A program made the translations under genes and the position numbers. A DNA stretch of 48,725 bases from Alkalihalobacillus pseudalcaliphilus (GTDB lineage Bacteria > Bacillota > Bacilli > Bacillales > Bacillaceae_D), in assembly GCA_001038565.1 (NCBI GenBank), contig LFJO01000006.1, positions 69,465 through 118,189 of the forward strand. Direction: 5' to 3'. The notes under the pieces were generated by a model. That model saw only the letters and a list, made by a program, of their open reading frames with translations. It was not told the origin of the DNA and ran no database searches. Shown one piece after another: positions 1-8,190 of the stretch. Within the stretch, counting starts at the first letter, position 1. Every line of letters begins with the position of its first letter.

Positions 1-224
1 GATTCGGCTTTTACTCGGGGTTACTCTCTCTTTTTCTGCTCGCAACCCCGAGATTCGGCTTTTACTCGGGGGTTACTCTCTCTTTTTCTGCTCGCAACCC
101 CGAGATTCGGCTTTTGCTCGGGCTTTCTTCTCTTTTTTTCACTCGCAACCCCGAGATTCAGCTTTTACTCGGGGTTACTCTCTCTTTTTCTGCTCGTAAC
201 CCCGAGATTCGGCTTTTGCTCGGA
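1..224 (+). repeat. Tandem array, 51-52 bp period (left-edge array)
   Basis: Units begin with GATTCGG at 1, 52, 104, 155 and 206, so the period is 51-52 bp and 4.3 copies are visible; the array runs off the left edge. Each unit holds the arms CTCGGGGTT and AACCCCGAG, which are perfect complements separated by a 21-base pyrimidine-rich stretch, with 12 bases between one pair and the next. The + strand is strongly C/T rich. It lies downstream of the minus-strand terminator of the lipoprotein operon. No coding potential is convincing. Confidence 0.9.
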
Positions 225-241
225 GGTAATACCACTTGTAA

Positions 242-274
242 TCAGCAAAAAGGTGTGAACTTGCCACACCTTTT
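242..274 (-). terminator. Rho-independent terminator of the tetR-osmC-SBP operon
   Basis: On the minus strand AAAAGGTGTG pairs with CACACCTTTT across a 7-base loop and is followed by further T residues. It lies about 20 bases beyond the stop codon of the binding-protein gene. Confidence 0.85.
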
Positions 275-291
275 CACCCAATTAACTATAC

Positions 292-1869
292 TTATTGTTC
301 AACCGTTGTTCCCCAAAGAATTGGTGCTTGGAATGGCTCAAATCCTTTGACTCGGTTCGAGGTTGCGATAATATCATTTTGGTGGCCCATGACCGTTGTT
401 GATAAGAAATCGTATAAGTAGCCTTGAAGCTCTTCCCACTTCTCGTAGGCATCCTCTGGTGTTTCAGCCGTACGAACTTCTTTTAACATTTCTTGTGCAA
501 CAGGGTCATCAGTGCCAGCAAATCCTGGATTTAACGCTAGTAACTGTGCAGGAATTGTCACATAGCCTGTACCAGCTGCTAACATATCCCACTCACTTGG
601 TACGGTTTTTAACTCTAAGAATGTAGCTAAGTCGTAATTCTCAACATTTACATTCATACCGATTTCCGTTAACTGATCTTGCACAGATAAAGCGGCCTTA
701 TACATATAATCATAGTCACGTGTCGTAATAATCGTAATTTCCTCACCATTATATCCTGCTTCTTCTAAAAGCTCTTTCGCCCGCTCAGGGTCGTTAACAT
801 TATAATTTTCTTCACCCGCTGTATTAGACCAATTCACCTGATTTAAATTCATATAACCAGGGTGTGTTTCGTATAACTCTTCATCTGCATAAGCAAATAG
901 TAAAAGGTCGTCTAGGTTAATCGCCGAATTTACAGCTTCACGCATTTTTTGGTCCGCCATTGGGCCTTCATTAATATTATAAAACCAAGTTAACGTACGG
1001 TTTAAGTATAAATGTGTTTCAATATCATTCATTTGACTAACTTGCTCAAAGTTATCAAACGGAATCTCGTCGGCAATATCATAACTTCCTGTTTGTAAAC
1101 CAGATACACGTGTAAATGGATCTGTCACAATTTCAAAATAAATATCGTCAACCAATGCTTCCTTTTTACCTGATAGACCACTACGCTCTTCTTCACTAGC
1201 TACATAATCATCAAACTTCGATAAATGAATATATTGATCTTGAGCCCATTCTTCAAATTTAAAAGGACCCGTTCCAATGTATTCCGTTACACCAGAGGCA
1301 TCAGCACCTTCAACGACATCTTTTGGCATGATCGCAGGGAATTCACTTTGCCCAGCCATAATGTCTAACACATCGGCTGCACGCTCTTGTAATGTTAAAA
1401 CGACCGTTTGATCATCTGTTGCTTCAAACTCAGCACCTTCAAGCAATAGCTTGGCACGGGATGAACTGACTAACCAACGATTCATCGACGCTTCCACATC
1501 ATCAGTTGTGACAGGCTCACCGTTATGAAAAGTAAGACCTTCACGCATTACAAATGTATAAGTTAAACCATCTTCTGACATATCAACAGATTCTGCTAAC
1601 ATCGGCACTGGCTCATAATCTTCATTTAAAGCTACTAATGTTTCATATATATGACGTCCAATATTGAGCGACGCTGTCGAAACCGTTACTTGTGCATCTA
1701 ATGTTGGAGGCTGTGCCGGAATCGCAATTCTGATTTCTCCACCTGGCTCAACCGTCACATCTCCCTCGCCACCATCGTTTTCAGTTGTTTCGTTATCATT
1801 TCCCCCACACGCGACAAGCACTAAAGCTAACATAGCAGCGGTAAACCACAAAGTTACTTTCTTATTCAT
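292..1869 (-). CDS. ABC transporter substrate-binding lipoprotein, oligopeptide/nickel (SBP_bac_5) family
   Basis: About 525 residues, normal length for OppA/DppA-type extracytoplasmic binding proteins. The N-terminus is a lipoprotein signal: two lysines, a hydrophobic stretch and the lipobox LVAC with Cys near residue 21, followed by an acidic Asp/Glu/Asn linker as in secreted proteins of salt- or alkali-adapted bacilli. Family features include the segment RIAIPAQPPTLDAQ and YTFVMREGLTFHNGEP. I chose the ATG at 1869 because AGGAGG lies 8 bases upstream; the ATG at 1875 would overlap that site. It is the last gene of an operon behind tetR and osmC, 18 bases after osmC. No permease or ATPase genes are present, so it must work with components encoded elsewhere or as a stand-alone binding protein (inference). 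The ligand cannot be read from the sequence. Confidence 0.93.
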   Translation of the reverse strand: MNKKVTLWFTAAMLALVLVACGGNDNETTENDGGEGDVTVEPGGEIRIAIPAQPPTLDAQVTVSTASLNIGRHIYETLVALNEDYEPVPMLAESVDMSEDGLTYTFVMREGLTFHNGEPVTTDDVEASMNRWLVSSSRAKLLLEGAEFEATDDQTVVLTLQERAADVLDIMAGQSEFPAIMPKDVVEGADASGVTEYIGTGPFKFEEWAQDQYIHLSKFDDYVASEEERSGLSGKKEALVDDIYFEIVTDPFTRVSGLQTGSYDIADEIPFDNFEQVSQMNDIETHLYLNRTLTWFYNINEGPMADQKMREAVNSAINLDDLLLFAYADEELYETHPGYMNLNQVNWSNTAGEENYNVNDPERAKELLEEAGYNGEEITIITTRDYDYMYKAALSVQDQLTEIGMNVNVENYDLATFLELKTVPSEWDMLAAGTGYVTIPAQLLALNPGFAGTDDPVAQEMLKEVRTAETPEDAYEKWEELQGYLYDFLSTTVMGHQNDIIATSNRVKGFEPFQAPILWGTTVEQ

Positions 1870-1887
1870 GTTCATTTCCTCCTGTTG

Positions 1888-2280
1888 TTATATTTCTACT
1901 ACTTTTATTTCTGCACCACGTTGAATCGTATTGCCAATTGTACAAGCCTTTTCCGCAGATATCGCTAATTTTCTTTTATATGTAGGTTCTAACCCGTCTG
2001 GGAATTTGATTTTGACTTGAAAGCTTTCAATTCTAGAAGGTGCTCCTTCAGCTTTTGTTGCCAAGACCTTCACTTCTAATTGTTCCCGATCAACGTCGAC
2101 TTCATCACGATCAAATAATTTGTTCATCGAAATAAAGACACATAAACCTAACGAGCTCGATATTAGTTCAATCGGTGATAAGCCTTGATCATTCGTCTGC
2201 AACGTAGCGCCATTCACTTGAAATTGTTTATCATTGGTTATGGACATGCTCGTTCCTTGCCATTTAACCTTTGTCTCCAT
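1888..2280 (-). CDS. OsmC family protein
   Basis: 130 residues. It matches the OsmC/YhfA fold family, thiol proteins some of which reduce organic hydroperoxides. Both characteristic cysteines are present, at about residue 47 (SSLGLCVF) and residue 113 (KACTIGNTI), the second in the usual C-x-IGNT context. The start at 2280 follows AGGAGGAG by a normal distance; a longer open frame upstream overlaps the tetR gene and is not needed. Its first bases overlap the end of tetR by 17 bp, suggesting translational coupling. The peroxidase role is a family-level expectation; the actual substrate is unknown. Confidence 0.9.
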   Translation of the reverse strand: METKVKWQGTSMSITNDKQFQVNGATLQTNDQGLSPIELISSSLGLCVFISMNKLFDRDEVDVDREQLEVKVLATKAEGAPSRIESFQVKIKFPDGLEPTYKRKLAISAEKACTIGNTIQRGAEIKVVEI

Positions 2281-2926
2281 CCACGTCTCCTCCTGATAAA
2301 AGTCCAAAAAACTCGAACTGTACAAGGTGATGTGCAACCGTTTCAATTGATTCGTTAGAAAGATAATGTAAATCCCTTTGAGGGCCAAATAGCCATCTCT
2401 CCATCGTTCCATTTAACAAACTTGTTAACATCATCGCTTTTAATTCTGCCTTTTGAGATTTTTGTAACATCTTTAATTGAGTTGCTCGTTTTATATTATT
2501 TGCAAAAGCATGCTCAATAGATACAAATATTTTTATAATTTCATTTTTTATCGCCGGATCTGCTCCTTGACCTTTTAAGAATATAAAAGCCATTAAATCA
2601 CGATTCCTCTTGGCAAACTGCAAATACGAATAAATTAAATGATAAGAAGATCTGAGCATTTCATCTAAGGAACCGGCTTTCTCACGGTACCCTTGTTGAA
2701 CGACAGCCAATAGCTTCTCTTTCCCAACAGCGATAATGGCTAAGGCAATATCTTCTTTGCTAGAAAAGTACCAATAGAAAGTGCCTTGTGCTACGCCAAC
2801 CACCTTAACAATGTCTGAAACCTTCGTTTTATGGTAACCATCTGTTGCAAATAATTGTAAAGCTGCTTTCATAAGTTGCTCTTTTCGTAAAGTCGCATCC
2901 ACCTTTTTTGAATCGATTCTATTCAC
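2264..2926 (-). CDS. TetR/AcrR family transcriptional regulator
   Basis: 220 residues with the N-terminal TetR helix-turn-helix at about residues 15-60, including the family signature GTFYWYFSSKEDIALAI. The remainder is a helical ligand-binding domain of unknown specificity. The GTG start follows AAAGGGT closely. It is the first gene of the tetR-osmC-SBP operon. An 18-bp imperfect palindrome, TGATTGATGAGTCAGTCA, lies in its 5' leader and resembles the operators of Bacillus FadR-type TetR proteins, so autoregulation is likely (inference). The local promoter is described separately. What ligand it senses is not evident; co-transcription with OsmC and a peptide-binding protein hints at a small oxidised or hydrophobic molecule, but that is speculation. 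Confidence 0.92.
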   Translation of the reverse strand: MNRIDSKKVDATLRKEQLMKAALQLFATDGYHKTKVSDIVKVVGVAQGTFYWYFSSKEDIALAIIAVGKEKLLAVVQQGYREKAGSLDEMLRSSYHLIYSYLQFAKRNRDLMAFIFLKGQGADPAIKNEIIKIFVSIEHAFANNIKRATQLKMLQKSQKAELKAMMLTSLLNGTMERWLFGPQRDLHYLSNESIETVAHHLVQFEFFGLLSGGDVDGDKG

Positions 2927-2957
2927 ACCCTTTAAGGACTAATATCTTTTTGTCAAC

Positions 2958-2975
2958 TGATTGATGAGTCAGTCA
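2958..2975. promoter_or_regulatory. Candidate TetR operator
   Basis: The 18-bp sequence TGATTGATGAGTCAGTCA has half-sites TGAnTGA and TCAnTCA in inverted order. It sits just downstream of the predicted transcription start of the tetR operon, a position where a bound repressor would block elongation or initiation. Similar to the TGAATGA-type operators known for B. subtilis FadR; the assignment to the adjacent TetR is inference. Confidence 0.5.
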
Positions 2976-3004
2976 AGTTCATACGATTTAATTCCTATTG
3001 ATTT

Positions 3005-3033
3005 ACTATAGATTCATCCTTCCTATTTGTCAA
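3005..3033 (-). promoter_or_regulatory. Sigma-A type promoter of the tetR-osmC-SBP operon
   Basis: Reading the minus strand, a perfect -35 TTGACA is followed after exactly 17 bases by TATAGT. Transcription would start near 2998, about 70 bases before the tetR start codon. Confidence 0.75.
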
Positions 3034-3159
3034 TCATTAAAGCCTATTAAATTGATATGAATTAGTTTTATATGAAATTACTTATGGACGATAGATTGTG
3101 CCGTGAAGTTAGCTGGTCATCCATCTGGTGATAGATACGCGCGACTTTCCTTTTGCTGG

Positions 3160-3230
3160 GCTTTCTTTCTCTTTTTTCCCCGCAACCCCGAGATTCGACG
3201 TTTGCTCGGGCTTTCTCTCGTTTTACGCTT
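3160..3230 (+). repeat. Isolated copy of the 51-bp repeat
   Basis: Contains AACCCCGAG, a 12-base spacer and CTCGGGC as in the left-edge array, flanked by pyrimidine-rich tracts. About 1.4 degenerate units. A 62-codon minus-strand frame here is a product of the repeat. The rest of the 2927-3306 gap holds the promoter, the operator and the pullulanase terminator. Confidence 0.75.
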
Positions 3231-3257
3231 AGGCGGCAGGGCCTCTTTATTATCATA

Positions 3258-3289
3258 AGTAAAAGCCCTCACATCCATGTGTGAGGGCT
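3258..3289 (-). terminator. Terminator of the pullulanase gene
   Basis: Minus strand AGCCCTCACA and TGTGAGGGCT form a perfect 10-bp stem with a 6-base loop followed by TTTTA, 18 bases past the stop codon. Confidence 0.88.
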
Positions 3290-3306
3290 ACATCTATTAT
3301 TTTCTT

Positions 3307-6300
3307 TTACGCTACTTGCCGTTTTCTTTTCCACCAATAAATCGCGGTTGCCATTAATACAAGTGCGATACCTAAGGCAATGAATTGATAGTTAGATGTC
3401 GCCGTATTTGGCAAGTTATCACCTTTTTGCTCCTCTTTTTTCTCTTCGTTTCCTTTTGGTGTTTCTCCATTTTGATCATCGGTTCCAGGCGGGTCTAGTG
3501 GATCTTTTGGATCTTTTGGATCTTTTGGATCTTTTGGCTCTTTTGGATCTTTTGGCTCTTTTGGCTCTTTCGGTTCTTTCGGTTCTTCTTTAGGAGGTGT
3601 TGGTTTTTCTGGTGCTTCAATACCACCTACTTGTACAATCGCTGCAGTTAATGGATCCAGCTTTATTTGCTCAGCACTCAACTCCACCCCTTGTGGCTCG
3701 GCAATCGCTGTCACACCAGCTGTTTTTCCATCAACGACAAATTCACCCACGGTTAAGTCCTCTTCTAATGTTAATGTTCTTTCTTCATCATCCGCATTCA
3801 CAAATACATAAAATGCTTCACCTGTTGTCGCCTCAATGCGATAAGCCACAACTAAATCTGTTTCTTCAATTTCTGGAATGTTTAATTGTGTTACTTTTTC
3901 GTCTACAAGATCTTTTGTTCCTAATCGGAAAGCATCGCTAGAACGTCTTAACTCAATTAAACCTGTTGTATACTCTCTCGTTAAATTTTGAATCGGATAA
4001 GCATCAGCATTCGTTGCTCTTTCCCAATCAAAACGATTGATGATATCTGTAGAATCATACGAGTCATGAATAAAGTATGGATAACGGAAAGGCTCACCAT
4101 TTTCATCAGTCATATAGGTAGATTTATACGGTGGCTCTGATGTTTCCGCTCTAAATTGCTTCGTGCGTCCATACTCTTGACCTGCATGTAAGAAAGCAAT
4201 ACCTTGAGAAGTCAACGTCATCAAGTTTCCTAGACGAATGCGTTGGTGGATTTCCTCTTGATGGTCATCTGGATCTTTTTGAATCGCCATCGCAATGACA
4301 TCATGTAAAGTTAAATTATCATGTGCTTCAATATACGGCACAACATCACCTGGATCATCAGCGATAAAGTTATGTGGTTGAGCTTTAATATTGTCAAAAA
4401 TCAGGTCAATATTTCTAGCACCACCCGTTAAGAAACGCGGCTCACCTTCATGGCCAAAACCAGACTTTAACTCATTACGGAACTCATCAGAAAATACACC
4501 GACACTTTCTGTATACTGCATCCAATGCTGATCAGCAGCTTGTACATTCGGGTCATCTTCATCACCAGCGTACGTAATCCACCCCTCACCAATCATCACA
4601 ATATTCGGATTGATTTCTTTAGCTTTATCATAGGCAATTTGAATAGACTCTGCATCATGATCGCCCATCATATCAAAACGGAATCCATCAATCTTAAACT
4701 CTTCTACCCAATAGGTAATGGAATCAACGAGAATTCGACGTGACATCTCGTGTGTTGTACCGAGACGTCCACCACCAAAGCTTGTTCTTGGCGTACCATC
4801 AGCATCCATAAAATGATAATAATTTGGAACTAAATCTTCAAAGATACCAACTCTTGCTGTGTGATTATACACAACATCCAAAACAACACCCATTCCACGA
4901 CTGTGAATTTCATCAATTAATTTCTTGAACTCTTTAATGCGTAATTCAGGGTCTGTTGGATCTTCTGAATACATGCCCGTTAGAGCGAAATAACTTTGCG
5001 GGTCATATCCCCAGTTATAATTTGTATTCGTTGAAGAAAAGTCGAGCATTCTTTCATCATTCTTAAACTCGTTCGCAAAGAAATAACTCATAACTGGTAA
5101 AAGCTGAATATGTGTCACACCCAAGTCTTCAATATAATCAAGCTTATCTACAAAGCTTGCAAATGTACCAAATTGAGCGGTTAACTCATCGGCAATATGA
5201 GGGTCCGAAGTGAAATCTCTCACATGAACTTCATAAATAATTGTATCTTCTTTTTTCTCAAAGCCTTCAATATGAGCAAATTCTAACTCAGGTCCAATTG
5301 AGCTCGGATCGACAATCGCTGCTTTCGCATATGGACCTTGTTCATCACTATTCCAAGCCGATAAAGATTTAGCATATGGATCTAAAGCAATTTTTTTATC
5401 TCCATCATGATCAATTTCATAATGATAGTAGTAGCCTCTCAGACTATCTAGACCCGTGTTTTCTTTAGTCAATTGCACTTCCCAAACTCCACGATCACCT
5501 AACTTCATTTCAACCTCTGTTACGATATCATCTGGGTTATCTTTATCGTACAAAATCACCTGAACATGCTCTGCTTTTGGTGACCACAGCTTAATCGTAG
5601 CTGTTCCATCTTGGTGTAACTGTGCCCCTAACTCTCCATCATAGGCATACATCTCATCAATCAGCCTCCAGCCAATCTTAGCAGGAACACTCACTTCGCC
5701 AAGACTTACCGTATATGGAGATTGATCGAGGTTAAAATCTCCCTTCACTTCTACCGTACGATTATCTGTTTTAATTTCTACTTCATTAACATCTACCGTG
5801 TGCTCTTCGATATCTCGAATGCCCACTTGTTCAAGCAGAGCTTCCTCTGTTAACTCATCCGTTCTAGAAAAATATAAGACGATTTTCTCATCGGATAACT
5901 GCTCAGCAGAAAGTAATTCTGTTGCAATCGCACCATACGGGTTTGAATACACGGCCCCATCACCTTCAACTATAAATATTTGATTAAATTGATTTAATTG
6001 CGTAAATGAGCGATCAGCTTCTTGCTCGTTAGTCTCTTTATTCACAACAACCAGCCCAATTTCTTCTGCTCCTTCATTTAAAGGAATATCGATATATGCT
6101 CCATACTTCCCTATTTGCTCTTCAGAGAAACCTGTAGCCCCTGATGGAAAGTCACCTTGAGTCTCAGATGGGCTTTGAACATCTCCCCAAAACCACAAGC
6201 TCCAATTCTCATAATCACCATCAGCTTTTTTATAATGAACCCTTACTGTATCTTCCGGTAAATCAACAGGCTCAATGAATGAGATCTCATCAGACCCTTC

Positions 6301-6735
6301 TGAAATCCACACTTCATTAATATTGGGGGAAAAAAGCTCTAATCGTTTATCTCCACCGTTATGACCTGCATCATCTTTCCCACCTGTCACAATATCAAGA
6401 ATTAGGAATCCTACGTTTCTAGCACCTGATTCTAACGGAACATCTACATATGCACCATAATCCGTTACTTGTTCTTCAGTAAAAGGAATTCCCCCACTTG
6501 GCCAATTGTCTGTAGGAGATTCCACATCATCCCATGTCCATACACCTAAATTTGAATAATCTCCACTACTGTTTTGATAGTGAATTCTTAACGTATTCTC
6601 TGGAATTTCTGATTCTTCGATTGAACTTTTTGTTTCTGCTTCAACCAACTGAGTCGTTCCCATCATTCCAAAGCTTGAAAAAGTAAGGATAAAAACCATG
6701 CTAAGAACTAAAAATTTCTTCAGCTTTCCCTTCAA
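3307..6735 (-). CDS. pulA: Cell-wall-anchored type I pullulanase (amylopullulanase, GH13)
   Basis: About 1140 residues. It should cleave alpha-1,6 branch points of pullulan and starch-derived dextrins outside the cell. Order of domains: signal peptide ending near VEA; two tandem pullulanase/CBM41-like modules with the similar openings NTLRIHYQN and DTVRVHYKK; a CBM48/N-terminal region; and a GH13 barrel with the type I pullulanase motif YNWGYDP, nucleophile region GFRFDMMG, acid/base region IGEGW and EAHDNLTL. Then follows a C-terminal wall-spanning tail of Pro-Lys-Asp/Glu repeats and the sortase signal LPNTA, a membrane segment and KRKR. The start is uncertain: an ATG at 6786 has its ribosome site too close, while TTG at 6735 follows AAAGGGTGTGA at good spacing; GTG at 6744 is also possible. 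Upstream lie a strong promoter and three CcpA/LacI-like operators, so carbon catabolite control is likely. No sortase gene is in the window. Confidence 0.95.
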   Translation of the reverse strand: MKGKLKKFLVLSMVFILTFSSFGMMGTTQLVEAETKSSIEESEIPENTLRIHYQNSSGDYSNLGVWTWDDVESPTDNWPSGGIPFTEEQVTDYGAYVDVPLESGARNVGFLILDIVTGGKDDAGHNGGDKRLELFSPNINEVWISEGSDEISFIEPVDLPEDTVRVHYKKADGDYENWSLWFWGDVQSPSETQGDFPSGATGFSEEQIGKYGAYIDIPLNEGAEEIGLVVVNKETNEQEADRSFTQLNQFNQIFIVEGDGAVYSNPYGAIATELLSAEQLSDEKIVLYFSRTDELTEEALLEQVGIRDIEEHTVDVNEVEIKTDNRTVEVKGDFNLDQSPYTVSLGEVSVPAKIGWRLIDEMYAYDGELGAQLHQDGTATIKLWSPKAEHVQVILYDKDNPDDIVTEVEMKLGDRGVWEVQLTKENTGLDSLRGYYYHYEIDHDGDKKIALDPYAKSLSAWNSDEQGPYAKAAIVDPSSIGPELEFAHIEGFEKKEDTIIYEVHVRDFTSDPHIADELTAQFGTFASFVDKLDYIEDLGVTHIQLLPVMSYFFANEFKNDERMLDFSSTNTNYNWGYDPQSYFALTGMYSEDPTDPELRIKEFKKLIDEIHSRGMGVVLDVVYNHTARVGIFEDLVPNYYHFMDADGTPRTSFGGGRLGTTHEMSRRILVDSITYWVEEFKIDGFRFDMMGDHDAESIQIAYDKAKEINPNIVMIGEGWITYAGDEDDPNVQAADQHWMQYTESVGVFSDEFRNELKSGFGHEGEPRFLTGGARNIDLIFDNIKAQPHNFIADDPGDVVPYIEAHDNLTLHDVIAMAIQKDPDDHQEEIHQRIRLGNLMTLTSQGIAFLHAGQEYGRTKQFRAETSEPPYKSTYMTDENGEPFRYPYFIHDSYDSTDIINRFDWERATNADAYPIQNLTREYTTGLIELRRSSDAFRLGTKDLVDEKVTQLNIPEIEETDLVVAYRIEATTGEAFYVFVNADDEERTLTLEEDLTVGEFVVDGKTAGVTAIAEPQGVELSAEQIKLDPLTAAIVQVGGIEAPEKPTPPKEEPKEPKEPKEPKDPKEPKDPKDPKDPKDPLDPPGTDDQNGETPKGNEEKKEEQKGDNLPNTATSNYQFIALGIALVLMATAIYWWKRKRQVA
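3497..3592 (-). repeat. In-frame short repeats encoding the Lys-Asp/Glu-Pro wall spacer
   Basis: On the + strand the 9-base words GGATCTTTT and GGCTCTTTT recur about ten times. They encode tandem KDP and KEP triplets just before the sortase signal of the pullulanase. Such repeats are prone to copy-number change by slippage, which would vary how far the enzyme stands off the membrane (inference). Confidence 0.85.
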
Positions 6736-6810
6736 CTTACTCACACCCTTTTTATGTAAATAATTTATTACTATGAATCTAGTCATTCCTCTTTATAAAA
6801 ACGAAAAATT

Positions 6811-6824
6811 AGAGAACGCTTTCA
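6811..6824 (-). promoter_or_regulatory. CcpA/LacI-type operator (cre-like) 1 upstream of pullulanase
   Basis: On the minus strand TGAAAGCGTTCTCT agrees with the catabolite-responsive element consensus TGWNANCGNTNWCA at 13 of 14 positions. It lies in the 5' leader region of the pullulanase gene. Confidence 0.6.
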
Positions 6825-6853
6825 TAATGTGAGTGAATGATAGAATAGCAACC

Positions 6854-6867
6854 GTGAAACGCTTTCA
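6854..6867 (-). promoter_or_regulatory. CcpA/LacI-type operator-like site 2 upstream of pullulanase
   Basis: Minus strand TGAAAGCGTTTCAC shares the core ATGAAAGCGTT with site 1 but is one base short in its right half, so it may suit a maltose-type LacI regulator as well as CcpA. Confidence 0.45.
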
Positions 6868-6989
6868 TTTGTGTGAAAGATTGCAGAGTTTTATGAATAT
6901 ACATGACTTGCTTCTATTCCCTCATGTAAACCTTCTTCAAATGAAACTTGTACAAAAATGGAAAATCATGGTGTTGTTGCATGACTTAG

Positions 6990-7003
6990 TGCAATCGTTT
7001 TCA
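6990..7003 (-). promoter_or_regulatory. CcpA/LacI-type operator (cre-like) 3, overlapping the start of transcription
   Basis: Minus strand TGAAAACGATTGCA matches the cre consensus at 13 of 14 positions and begins right at the expected transcription start of the promoter at 7011-7039, the classical position for repression by CcpA. Confidence 0.65.
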
Positions 7004-7010
7004 TAATTTT

Positions 7011-7039
7011 AGTATAATTTGATCACTATGCCTAGTCAA
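7011..7039 (-). promoter_or_regulatory. Sigma-A type promoter of the pullulanase gene
   Basis: Minus strand TTGACT, 17 bases, TATACT. It would give a leader of roughly 270 bases carrying the operator-like sites. The rest of the 6787-7383 gap holds nothing recognised beyond these sites. Confidence 0.65.
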
Positions 7040-7383
7040 GATCATCTACTAAAAGAGATTTAAATAGGTCATCTGTCTTATGTACAACATACCTATGATA
7101 GCTTGAAACCTAAAAATATGGTTCATCTCTTGATAGCCGTACAGTCAATTTGTTTTATTAAAAATGTGGATAGCAAATGATTAACTAATACCCTTGCGGC
7201 GAAAATATTTAGAGGCTCCCCTACGAATTAATAGAATAATCATTTATTTCCCTCTATTTCCAACTCGTTTTCATTTATACTGTGGTTAAGGTGGGATTTT
7301 CATGTGTAAATTACTTGTTTTTAAAGGGGCTAAGCGTTCATAAAGGTAAGTACTAGACAAGCTTTGGAGTCCAAACACAGTAC

Positions 7384-7668
7384 TTGGATGTCAGAAGCTT
7401 AATACAAAACAGGACGGTGTTTTCAATCGAAAAAATAGCCATGACCAATTTTGTAATTAAAAATAGTGCAAATGTTTTCACAGAGCGTGAAATGAACCTA
7501 CTCGAGGTCTTAGCCTTAAGTAATGCTGCATTTGTAAATGCCCAAATCACACAAAAAGGAATGGGCCTAAATCCTCAAGAGAAAAAAGCGGGACAATTAT
7601 TTCATTATCAATTTGCTTTTCAAGAATCACTTGACATACCAACCTATGAACAATTTGAAGAAATCTAA
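7384..7668 (+). CDS. Hypothetical protein, possibly a remnant of a larger gene
   Basis: 94 residues from a TTG; the open frame extends back only to a stop at 7354. The composition from about residue 18 (KIAMTNFVIKNSANVFTERE) looks like real protein, and a good + strand terminator stands 90 bases downstream. There is no convincing ribosome binding site at the TTG or at the internal ATG (7441). At 7302 an ATG behind AAGGTGGG opens only a 13-codon peptide in another frame. I recognise no family. It may be the C-terminal end of a decayed gene whose terminator survives. Confidence 0.35.
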   Translation: MDVRSLIQNRTVFSIEKIAMTNFVIKNSANVFTEREMNLLEVLALSNAAFVNAQITQKGMGLNPQEKKAGQLFHYQFAFQESLDIPTYEQFEEI

Positions 7669-7758
7669 CTAAAAGACTTACTAACCTGCTAAAAATGGCG
7701 CAGTGTACAGAGTTAAAAGTCCAGTTCCAAACGAATGCCTATTTAACGAAATAACATT

Positions 7759-7790
7759 AAAGCTGTGGTGAATGTACCACAGCTTTTATA
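7759..7790 (+). terminator. Rho-independent terminator
   Basis: AAAGCTGTGGT pairs perfectly with ACCACAGCTTT over a 6-base loop and runs into TTTTATA on the + strand. It serves whatever is transcribed through the 94-codon frame upstream. Confidence 0.8.
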
Positions 7791-7868
7791 TGTCCTCAAT
7801 TAAAAAGAGTCGATTGGCTGCCCGGTAATATTGCAGCGAGTTTGCTTGCCTAGATGACTTTCATCTTT

Positions 7869-7905
7869 GTTGGTGGTGGAGTGGTTTTCGCCCCGACATG
7901 GGCGT
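7869..7905 (+). repeat. Small hairpin repeat (GTTGGTG...GTTTTGTATG), decayed stem
   Basis: Starts GTTGGTGGTGGAG and ends CCCCGACATGGGCG then TTTTGTATG, the same frame as the copy at 43961. The stem is imperfect here. Confidence 0.6.
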
Positions 7906-7914
7906 TTTGTATGT

Positions 7915-7990
7915 TTAGCGTTGAGCGGGTTTTCGCTCTCTTTTTATGCATGAAACCAAGTGATTCTGCGTTTGCTCGAGTTTCCTAAAC
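7915..7990 (+). repeat. Degenerate copy of the 51-bp repeat
   Basis: CGCTCTCTTTTT, AAACCAAGTGATTCTGCG and TTTGCTCGAG follow the order of the left-edge array unit. The 7669-8190 gap holds this, the small hairpin repeat and two terminators; no gene was found. Confidence 0.55.
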
Positions 7991-8143
7991 CTTCCCCGAC
8001 TTCCAAACCACGCGCTTCCGTATTCTCACTCTCTTCTCACGCTAACGCCCTCAAGCATTGATTTTATAATTCTTATGTAAATTTAGAGTTCCATACCGGG
8101 TTATAATCCAATTGTTCAAGAATGAGGCTGGTTGCTTTCATCC

Positions 8144-8183
8144 AACAAATAAAGGACTGAAACGTTAAGTTGTTTCAGTCCTT
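8144..8183 (-). terminator. Terminator of the ribA-ribD pair
   Basis: AAGGACTGAAAC and GTTTCAGTCCTT form a perfect 12-bp stem with an 8-base loop, followed on the minus strand by TTTATTTGTT. It is 8 bases past the ribD stop. Confidence 0.85.
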
Positions 8184-8190
8184 CGTTTAT

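Noticed and set aside
114-350. 78-codon + strand frame at the left edge
   Set aside because: Translation of the tandem repeat followed by the terminator and the antisense of the lipoprotein gene.
3068-3256. 62-codon minus-strand frame
   Set aside because: Composed of repeat sequence, with Arg/Lys-rich low-complexity product and no start signals.
7302-7343. 13-codon peptide (MCKLLVFKGAKRS) behind AAGGTGGG
   Set aside because: Too short to support, with no promoter or conserved context; it may be a decayed start of the 94-codon frame, but the frames do not join.
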